From Erysipelotrichaceae bacterium (GTDB lineage: Bacteria > Bacillota_I > Bacilli_A > Erysipelotrichales > Erysipelotrichaceae): a stretch of 46,745 nucleotides of DNA. The translations under genes and the position numbers were made by a program. Of the stretch, positions 41,550 to 46,745 are shown piece after piece. Under the pieces are notes generated by a model, which worked only from the letters and a program-made list of their open reading frames with translations, was not told where the DNA came from and searched no databases. The first letter of the stretch is position 1. Each line of letters begins with the position of its first letter. The stretch lies in assembly GCA_016280635.1 (NCBI GenBank), contig JAEEHC010000062.1, positions 1-46,745 on the forward strand, in the 5' to 3' direction.

Positions 41550-42239
41550 ATGTTAATAGAGGAAATAAGTAGAAAACATTTAAATCAGATCATCATGGCT
41601 TCCATGTTTGAAAACATGGACCATCAGAAAGTTATGGCCATCCTTAAGGATGATAGAACCGTCTTACGCCACTATAAGCGCGGTGAGACGGTCTTTGATC
41701 CCCGCCAGTATAACCGCTGTCTGGCCTACATAATGAAGGGTAAGGCAACCGTGACGCTTCAGAAGGAAGGACAGAACAGTCTGCCGATGCGCCGGCTTGA
41801 TGAAGGCAGTTTTTTCGGAATTGCTGCCCTGTTCAACAGGTCTGACGAATATGTCAGCGAGATCACCGCGGTAACCGACCTCAAGATCATCTTGTTTGAT
41901 GAAGACCTTATTGAGGAGTGCATCCGTGATTATCCCAATTTTGCGATGAACTATGTCTGCTTTCAGTCCGAACGCATCCGCTTTCTCAACCGCAAGATCA
42001 ACCTGCTGGCTTCCACTTCCAGCCATAACAGTCTTACCGGATATCTGCTTAACGCAGCCAGCCGGTTTGGCGAAAAGTTCCGCCTGGAGGTCTCATACAG
42101 TGAACTGGCCAAATATCTCAACATGGGCCGCAGCTCACTCTACAGGGCCCTTGATGATCTTCAAGAGCGGGGAGTCATCAGCCGAAACGGCCGCAACATC
42201 ACCTTAATCAATTATCAGGCTTTGAAGAAAAGTCAGTAG
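41550..42239 (+). CDS. Crp/Fnr-family transcription regulator
   Basis: This 229-residue protein has an N-terminal cyclic-nucleotide-binding-type beta barrel (about 20-130, YKRGETVFDPRQYN, DEGSFFGIAALF). A C-terminal winged helix-turn-helix (about 170-220, VSYSELAKYLNMGRSSLYRALDDL) follows. The cAMP phosphate-binding residues of Crp and the N-terminal iron-sulfur cysteines of Fnr are not evident, so the ligand is unknown. No clear ribosome binding site precedes the first ATG. It is 11 nt upstream of an ABC importer and most likely regulates that operon, perhaps through the inverted repeat at its promoter. Confidence 0.9.
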   Translation: MLIEEISRKHLNQIIMASMFENMDHQKVMAILKDDRTVLRHYKRGETVFDPRQYNRCLAYIMKGKATVTLQKEGQNSLPMRRLDEGSFFGIAALFNRSDEYVSEITAVTDLKIILFDEDLIEECIRDYPNFAMNYVCFQSERIRFLNRKINLLASTSSHNSLTGYLLNAASRFGEKFRLEVSYSELAKYLNMGRSSLYRALDDLQERGVISRNGRNITLINYQALKKSQ

Positions 42240-42250
42240 AAAGGCTATAT

Positions 42251-43228
42251 ATGAAAAGACTTATATTATCACTTACCGCATTATTGATGACTCTGACCTT
42301 ATTGGCCGGATGCACGCCAAAGAAACCCGATCCGGTCAGTTATGAAGTCAGGCTGGGCGTTTTAAAGGGCCCTACCGGCATTGGTGCCAGCTATCTGTTG
42401 GAAAAGAATGAGAAGGGTGAGACCTTAAATAAGTATGATGTCAAGGTAGAGGCCGAAGCAACCGCCATGGTCTCTATGCTGGCTTCCGGCGAACTGGACA
42501 TGGCCGCCTTACCGACAAATGTTGCCAGTTCTCTTTACAATAAGACTGACGGCGGCGTAAAGCTGATCGCCCTTAATACTGCCGGTGTTCTCTACATACT
42601 GGAAAAGGGCAATACCGTCAGCAGCATCGCCGATCTGAAGGGAAAAACGATCTATGCTGTCGGGCAGGGATCCAACCCGGAATACGTTCTCAGATACATC
42701 CTTGAAAACAACGGTCTGAAGGAAGGGGAAGATTATCAGATTGAATTCCGCGACAGCGCCGAACTGACGACCAAGGCAGCTGCCGGGGACATTGAGGTAT
42801 GCATGCTGCCGGTACCGGCTGCCACGACCGTGCTGACCAAGAACAAGGACATGCGTTCTGCTGTCGATCTTTCCAAGGAGTGGGACGCCCTGAACAACGG
42901 CAGTGTTCTTACCATGGGATGTGTTGCCGTCAGAAGCGAGTACTATCAGCAGAATAAGCAGGCCGTTGAGCAGTTCCTTAAGGAATATGAGGAATCCATC
43001 AGTTATGTAAAGGCCAATGTTCAGGAAGCCGCCCAGTTATGCGAGAAGTTTGAAATCGTTCCCGCTGCCGCCATCGCGGCCAAGGCCATTCCTGATGCCA
43101 ACCTGATCTTTGTTGCCGGCAAGGACATCAGAGCCGCAATTGAAGGTTACTATAAGGTCCTGTTTGAGGCTAACCCGCAGTCAATCGGTGGAAAGTTGCC
43201 TGGCGATGACTTCTATCCGGGCGAATAA
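42251..43228 (+). CDS. ABC transporter substrate-binding lipoprotein, NitT/TauT type
   Basis: This 325-residue lipoprotein has a signal sequence and lipobox LLAGC (acylated Cys at residue 21). The fold follows the SsuA/ThiY/NMT1 pattern: VRLGVLKGPTGIGASYLL, SGELDMAALPTNVASSLY, DLKGKTIYAVGQGSNPEYVLRY. Such proteins deliver sulfonates, nitrate, thiamine precursors or related small anions to the permease encoded next. The ligand cannot be told from sequence. It is the second gene of the crp-ABC operon. Confidence 0.9.
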   Translation: MKRLILSLTALLMTLTLLAGCTPKKPDPVSYEVRLGVLKGPTGIGASYLLEKNEKGETLNKYDVKVEAEATAMVSMLASGELDMAALPTNVASSLYNKTDGGVKLIALNTAGVLYILEKGNTVSSIADLKGKTIYAVGQGSNPEYVLRYILENNGLKEGEDYQIEFRDSAELTTKAAAGDIEVCMLPVPAATTVLTKNKDMRSAVDLSKEWDALNNGSVLTMGCVAVRSEYYQQNKQAVEQFLKEYEESISYVKANVQEAAQLCEKFEIVPAAAIAAKAIPDANLIFVAGKDIRAAIEGYYKVLFEANPQSIGGKLPGDDFYPGE

Positions 43229-43964
43229 GCACCTCATAAGATTATTATCACTGGCGTTCTGGCTGCTGATATGGCAGCTGTGCGCTCTTAAGGTCGGAAA
43301 GGAACTGATCCTCCCCGGCCCTTTGGCCGTTGTCAGGGCAATGGGAGCTCTGGCTGTTCAGCCAAAGTTCTGGCTTAACACGCTGACCACGATCATCAGG
43401 GTAATCACCGGATACTGCCTGGGCGTTTTAACTGCCGTCATTCTGGCGGTTGTGACCTGCGGGAGTTTTCTGGCCGACAGCCTGATTTCTCCGGTTATCA
43501 GAACAATAAGAGCTACTCCGGTCGCCAGTTTCATCATTCTGGCCCTATTGTGGATGGGTAAGAGCAATGTTCCCGTTCTGATGGCCATGCTGATGGTCGT
43601 TCCGGTAGTCTGGGAGAACATCACGGCTCAGTATCGCGCTACTGACAGGGATCTTCTGGAAATGGCTGCTGCCTACCGGCTCAGTAAATGGAAACGGTTC
43701 CGCTACATTTATGTTCCCTCAGCCTTTCCGGGGTTTCTGTCGGGCTGTCTGAGCGCCATGGGTCTGGCCTGGAAGAGCGGAATTGCCGCCGAAGTACTGG
43801 CCCAGCCGGCTCTGGCCATCGGCTCAAATCTTTATTACTCAAAGCTGTATCTGGAAACTCCGGATCTGTTTGCCTGGACGGCAGTAGTGGTAAGTCTGAG
43901 CATGCTGATTGAAAAGCTGATAAGAAAGCTGCTTTTCAGAGGTGTCGGTTATGAAGGTAAATGA
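43206..43964 (+). CDS. ABC transporter permease, NitT/TauT type
   Basis: This 252-residue inner membrane protein has about six membrane helices and the EAA-like loop ITAQYRATDRDLLEMAAAYRLSKWKRF, through which permeases contact their ATPase. The start at 43206 overlaps the substrate-binding gene by 23 nt and puts the first helix near the N-terminus; the frame is open back to 43110, but that extension duplicates the neighbour in another frame. It overlaps the ATPase gene by 14 nt. Confidence 0.9.
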   Translation: MTSIRANKHLIRLLSLAFWLLIWQLCALKVGKELILPGPLAVVRAMGALAVQPKFWLNTLTTIIRVITGYCLGVLTAVILAVVTCGSFLADSLISPVIRTIRATPVASFIILALLWMGKSNVPVLMAMLMVVPVVWENITAQYRATDRDLLEMAAAYRLSKWKRFRYIYVPSAFPGFLSGCLSAMGLAWKSGIAAEVLAQPALAIGSNLYYSKLYLETPDLFAWTAVVVSLSMLIEKLIRKLLFRGVGYEGK

Positions 43965-44490
43965 TCTGTGGTTCAGCTATGAGAACAAACCGGTCTTCAA
44001 AGGCCTGAATCTGGAAATCGGGGAAGGCATAACCTGCCTGATGGGGGAAAGCGGCATTGGCAAGACGACGCTTCTGAAGCTCATTGCCGGGCTGCTGGAA
44101 CCGCAAAAGGGCTCGGTTGACTCAAAGCCCGAAAAGATCTCTTTCATGTTCCAGGAAGACCGCCTGCTGCCCTGGCTGAATGTAAGAGAAAACATCCTGC
44201 TGGTCAGCGAAAGAAGAAAAGAGATGGAACAGCTGCTTGAAGAACTGGAAATCGACGGCTCCCTGAAGATCAGCGAACTCTCCGGCGGCATGGCGCGCCG
44301 GGTAGCCCTGATAAGATGCCTGCTTTTTGACAGTAAGATGCTTTTGATGGATGAGCCATTTAAGGGCATGGACGGCAAGCTGGTTGAAAAGGCAGCCTCA
44401 ATAATCAGACGGCAGAACAAACCGGCGTTGATATCCACTCATTCTCTTGATGAAGTTAAAGCACTTTCGGCAAAGGTCATAACTCTTTAA
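43951..44490 (+). CDS. ABC transporter ATP-binding protein, short form
   Basis: This 179-residue ATPase has Walker A GESGIGKTT, Q-loop FMFQEDRLLPW, signature LSGGMARR, Walker B MLLMDEP and H-loop STHS, so it is catalytically complete. It is much shorter than the usual 240-260 residues because it ends soon after the H-loop. The ATG at 43951 is chosen over an in-frame GTG at 43942 because AGAGGTG lies 6 nt upstream. It completes a crp, binding protein, permease, ATPase operon. Confidence 0.92.
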   Translation: MKVNDLWFSYENKPVFKGLNLEIGEGITCLMGESGIGKTTLLKLIAGLLEPQKGSVDSKPEKISFMFQEDRLLPWLNVRENILLVSERRKEMEQLLEELEIDGSLKISELSGGMARRVALIRCLLFDSKMLLMDEPFKGMDGKLVEKAASIIRRQNKPALISTHSLDEVKALSAKVITL

Positions 44491-44666
44491 CGGGAGTGTT
44501 TTCTTTTGATTTTGAACAAAACAAGAGCGGTTCATTCAAATGTTTAAACTCCCATGGTGAAGTAGGGGCCGATATGAATAACGGAAGGGTGAATGGGCTT
44601 TCATTTGGAAGCGTTTTTTTCTATAATAAGAATGTATTATTGCGCATATGTAGAAAGGAATTATTT
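44491..44666 (+). promoter_or_regulatory. Intergenic region with promoter for the nuoE-nuoF operon
   Basis: No gene is supported, although one frame is open into nuoE. A TATAAT -10 (44622-44627) with a weak CTTTCA -35 (44598-44603, 18 nt) is the best promoter. No convincing terminator for the ABC operon was found; only distant GGGAGT (44492-44497) and ACTCCC (44548-44553) can pair. Confidence 0.5.
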
Positions 44667-45155
44667 ATGGCAAAACTTAGTACAAGTGCAGTTGCTAAGA
44701 TCCTGGAAATCTGCGATCGCTACACGGATGAAAAGACGCCGTTAATGATGATCTTAAGTGACATCCAGAACGAATACGGCTACATTCCTCTGGAAGTTCA
44801 GGAACTGGTATCTGCAAGAACCGGCATTTCGGTTGCCGAAATCTACGGTGTCGTAACCTTCTATTCATTCTTCTCCCTGACTCCAAAGGGAAAGTACATC
44901 GTCGGTTGCTGCTTAGGTACGGCCTGCTACGTCAAGGGCGCCCAGCAGATCATCGACAAGTTCTCTGAAGTACTCGGCATCAAACCGGGTGAGACCTCCG
45001 AAGATGGCCTGTTTACTCTCGATGCCTTACGCTGCATCGGTGCCTGCGGCATCGCTCCTGCAGTCAGCATTAACGGTCAGGTCCATCCCAAAATGACGGT
45101 CGACCAGGTTAAGAAGATCGTTGATGATCTGCGCGCTGAGGGAGGTGCAGCATGA
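44667..45155 (+). CDS. nuoE: NuoE/HydC-type thioredoxin-like [2Fe-2S] subunit
   Basis: This 162-residue subunit has a helical N-terminus (PLMMILSDIQNEYGYIP, VTFYSFFSLTPKGKY) and cluster ligands in Cys-x4-Cys (CLGTAC) and Cys-x3-Cys (CIGAC). It is the small [2Fe-2S] partner of NuoF in complex I, formate dehydrogenases and bifurcating [FeFe]-hydrogenases. AGAAAGGA sets the start at 44667. It overlaps nuoF by 4 nt. In an anaerobe with no other complex I genes visible, a role in a soluble NAD-linked hydrogenase is the likelier reading. Confidence 0.94.
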   Translation: MAKLSTSAVAKILEICDRYTDEKTPLMMILSDIQNEYGYIPLEVQELVSARTGISVAEIYGVVTFYSFFSLTPKGKYIVGCCLGTACYVKGAQQIIDKFSEVLGIKPGETSEDGLFTLDALRCIGACGIAPAVSINGQVHPKMTVDQVKKIVDDLRAEGGAA

Positions 45156-46745
45156 TTAGGACGGTAGAAGAATTAAATACCCGCAAGGCCCAGTGTACGG
45201 CCGCTCTGGAGACCAAGATCAATGGTTCCGATGGCAGACGTCACATCGTCTTATGCGGTGGTACCGGCTGTCTTTCCAGCCATTCCGCTGAGATCAGAGA
45301 GAGATTCATTGAAGTCCTGAAGGAAAAAGGCCTGGAAGACAGAGCAACCGTCAATCAGGTCGGCTGCTTCGGTTTCTGTTCTCAGGGCCCCTTCGTCAAG
45401 ATCTATCCGGAAGACACGCTTTACCGGATGGTCAAGATCGAAGATGTTGAGGAAATCGTTGAATCCGATATTCAAAACAATACTGTAGTTGAACGCCTTT
45501 TATATGTTGATCCGGTAACCAAGGCCAAGGTTAGCAAGCAGGATGAGATCAACTTCTATAAGAAACAGAAACGCATCGCCTTACACGGCTGCGGTGTCAT
45601 CAATCCTGAGGACATCAATGAAGCTCTGGGCATGGGTGCTTATGAAGGCTTAAGAAGAGCTCTGACCATGACCAGACAGGAAGTTGTCGATGAAGTCACC
45701 AAGTCCGGCTTAAGAGGCCGTGGCGGTGGCGGATTCCCGACCGGCCGTAAGTGGCAGTTTGCCTTAAACGTTGACGCTGATCAGAAATACGTTGTCTGTA
45801 ACGGTGACGAGGGTGACCCGGGCGCATTCATGGACCGTTCCATCCTCGAAGGAAACCCCCTGGCTGTCATCGAAGGCATGGTCATCGCCGGTTATGCCTT
45901 TGGCGCTTCCGAAGGTTATTTCTATGTCCGTGCTGAATATCCGATCGCTGTTCACCGTCTGAAGATCGCCATTGAACAGGCGACCAAGGAAGGCTTGCTG
46001 GGCGACCACATCCTCGGCACTGACTTCTCCTTCAGATGTCACATCCGCTTAGGTGCCGGCGCCTTCGTATGCGGCGAGGAAACCGCTCTGCTGAACTCCA
46101 TTGAAGGCAAGCGCGGCATGCCCAGACCGAGACCGCCATTCCCGGCCGTCAAGGGCTTATGGGGCAAGCCGACCTGCGTTAACAACGTTGAAACGCTGGC
46201 CTGCGTTCCCTACATTCTGAGAAACGGCGCTGAAGCCTTCGCTTCCGTCGGAACCGAAAAGTCCAAGGGAACCAAGGTCTTCGCTTTAGGGGGTAAGGTC
46301 AATAACGTCGGTCTGGTCGAAGTTCCGATGGGCACGACCTTAAGAGAACTGATCTATGACATCGGCGGCGGCATTCCCAACGGCAAGAAGTTCAAGGCCA
46401 TTCAGACCGGCGGTCCCTCCGGCGGCTGCTTAACCGAAGAATATCTCGATGAACCGATCGATTTCGATAACCTGGTAGCCAAGGGATCAATGATGGGTTC
46501 CGGCGGTGCCATCGTCATGGACGAGGACAACTGCATGGTCGACGTTGCCAAGTTCTACATGGAATTCATCTGCGATGAATCCTGCGGCAAGTGTACGCCC
46601 TGCCGTATCGGCACCAAGAGAATGCTGGAGATCCTGACCCGCATTACCGAAGGCAAGGGTACGATGAAGGACTTTGACGAACTGGAAGAACTGAGCCAGA
46701 CCGTCAAGACCAACTCACTGTGTGCCTTAGGTCAGACTTCCTCCA
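45152..46745 (+). CDS. nuoF: NuoF/HydB-type NADH-binding flavoprotein subunit, 3' part cut by window edge
   Basis: A frame open from ATG 45152 (GGGAGGTG upstream) to the end gives 531 residues so far. An N-terminal thioredoxin-like [2Fe-2S] domain is present (CGGTGCLSS, VGCFGFCSQGP; about residues 30-115). Then comes the NuoF core with the NADH/FMN site GLRGRGGGGFPTGRKW and CNGDEGDPGAFMDRS, an SLBB region, and the [4Fe-4S] motif ESCGKCTPCRIGT near residues 472-484. The extra N-terminal domain is typical of HydB/HndC subunits of NAD(P)-linked, often electron-bifurcating [FeFe]-hydrogenases. The catalytic hydrogenase subunit should lie just beyond the window. Confidence 0.95.
   Translation, partial: MIRTVEELNTRKAQCTAALETKINGSDGRRHIVLCGGTGCLSSHSAEIRERFIEVLKEKGLEDRATVNQVGCFGFCSQGPFVKIYPEDTLYRMVKIEDVEEIVESDIQNNTVVERLLYVDPVTKAKVSKQDEINFYKKQKRIALHGCGVINPEDINEALGMGAYEGLRRALTMTRQEVVDEVTKSGLRGRGGGGFPTGRKWQFALNVDADQKYVVCNGDEGDPGAFMDRSILEGNPLAVIEGMVIAGYAFGASEGYFYVRAEYPIAVHRLKIAIEQATKEGLLGDHILGTDFSFRCHIRLGAGAFVCGEETALLNSIEGKRGMPRPRPPFPAVKGLWGKPTCVNNVETLACVPYILRNGAEAFASVGTEKSKGTKVFALGGKVNNVGLVEVPMGTTLRELIYDIGGGIPNGKKFKAIQTGGPSGGCLTEEYLDEPIDFDNLVAKGSMMGSGGAIVMDEDNCMVDVAKFYMEFICDESCGKCTPCRIGTKRMLEILTRITEGKGTMKDFDELEELSQTVKTNSLCALGQTSS

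Noticed and set aside
44496-44666. In-frame upstream extension of nuoE
   Set aside because: Contains the promoter; the family start and ribosome binding site are at 44667.

Overview
The window looks like a chromosome segment of an anaerobic Bacillota, plausibly of the Erysipelotrichia/Clostridia gut type. The reasons are the Gram-positive order of translation genes (ffh, rpsP, khpA, rimM, trmD, rplS, rbgA, rnhB, dprA, topA, trmFO, xerC), strong AGGAGG-type ribosome binding sites, and anaerobe redox enzymes: a desulfoferrodoxin, a flavodiiron-rubredoxin fusion, and NuoE/NuoF-type subunits of a soluble hydrogenase or NADH dehydrogenase. The lineage is inference. I saw no rRNA, tRNA, CRISPR, insertion sequence or prophage.

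Layout. 1-279 (-) is a cut desulfoferrodoxin gene, divergent from ffh. 1929-4052 is a secreted DUF4838-type glycosidase-like protein sitting between ffh and rpsP. 4198-11236 is the ribosome and tRNA maturation cluster, with a PAP2 phosphatase, a type I signal peptidase and a metallo-beta-lactamase-fold protein interspersed, ending in dprA. 11285-15622 is topA-trmFO-xerC. 15723-17537 is a glycogen synthase with an SCP2-like C-terminal extension. 17729-19598 is rpsB-tsf, convergent with a small SSB gene (-). 20101-21443 is thyA-dfrA, and 21582-21716 is a 44-codon membrane microprotein gene.

21943-28384 is the most interesting part. It holds an ECF-type sigma factor, a two-helix membrane protein (possible anti-sigma), a polytopic membrane protein and a PrsW-family intramembrane protease. 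After a terminator come a paralogue of the two-helix protein and a 1300-residue surface protein with a calcium-type beta-propeller, beta-rich membrane-active-looking segments, Fn3, repeats and a C-terminal membrane anchor. I read this as a possible self-contained envelope sensing and display system.

28447-35921 holds redox and housekeeping enzymes: an aldo/keto reductase, a paired FAD oxidoreductase and iron-sulfur flavin reductase, an HD phosphohydrolase, a HAD phosphatase and the flavodiiron fusion. 36051-38028 is rlmI plus a HAD phosphatase. 38153-41368 is a large papain-like surface protease with four 69-residue repeats and SLH domains. 41550-44490 is a Crp/Fnr regulator with a NitT/TauT-type ABC importer. 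44667-46745 is the start of a nuoE-nuoF/hydrogenase operon that runs off the window.

A recurring regulatory theme is strong intrinsic terminators placed directly on the translation start signals of the next gene (rimM, lepB, dprA) or overlapping the next promoter (glgA, rpsB). Two genes (rlmI and the aldo/keto reductase) have a TATAAT box only 6 nt before the start codon, suggesting leaderless mRNAs. All domain calls are by reading sequence motifs; no search was run.
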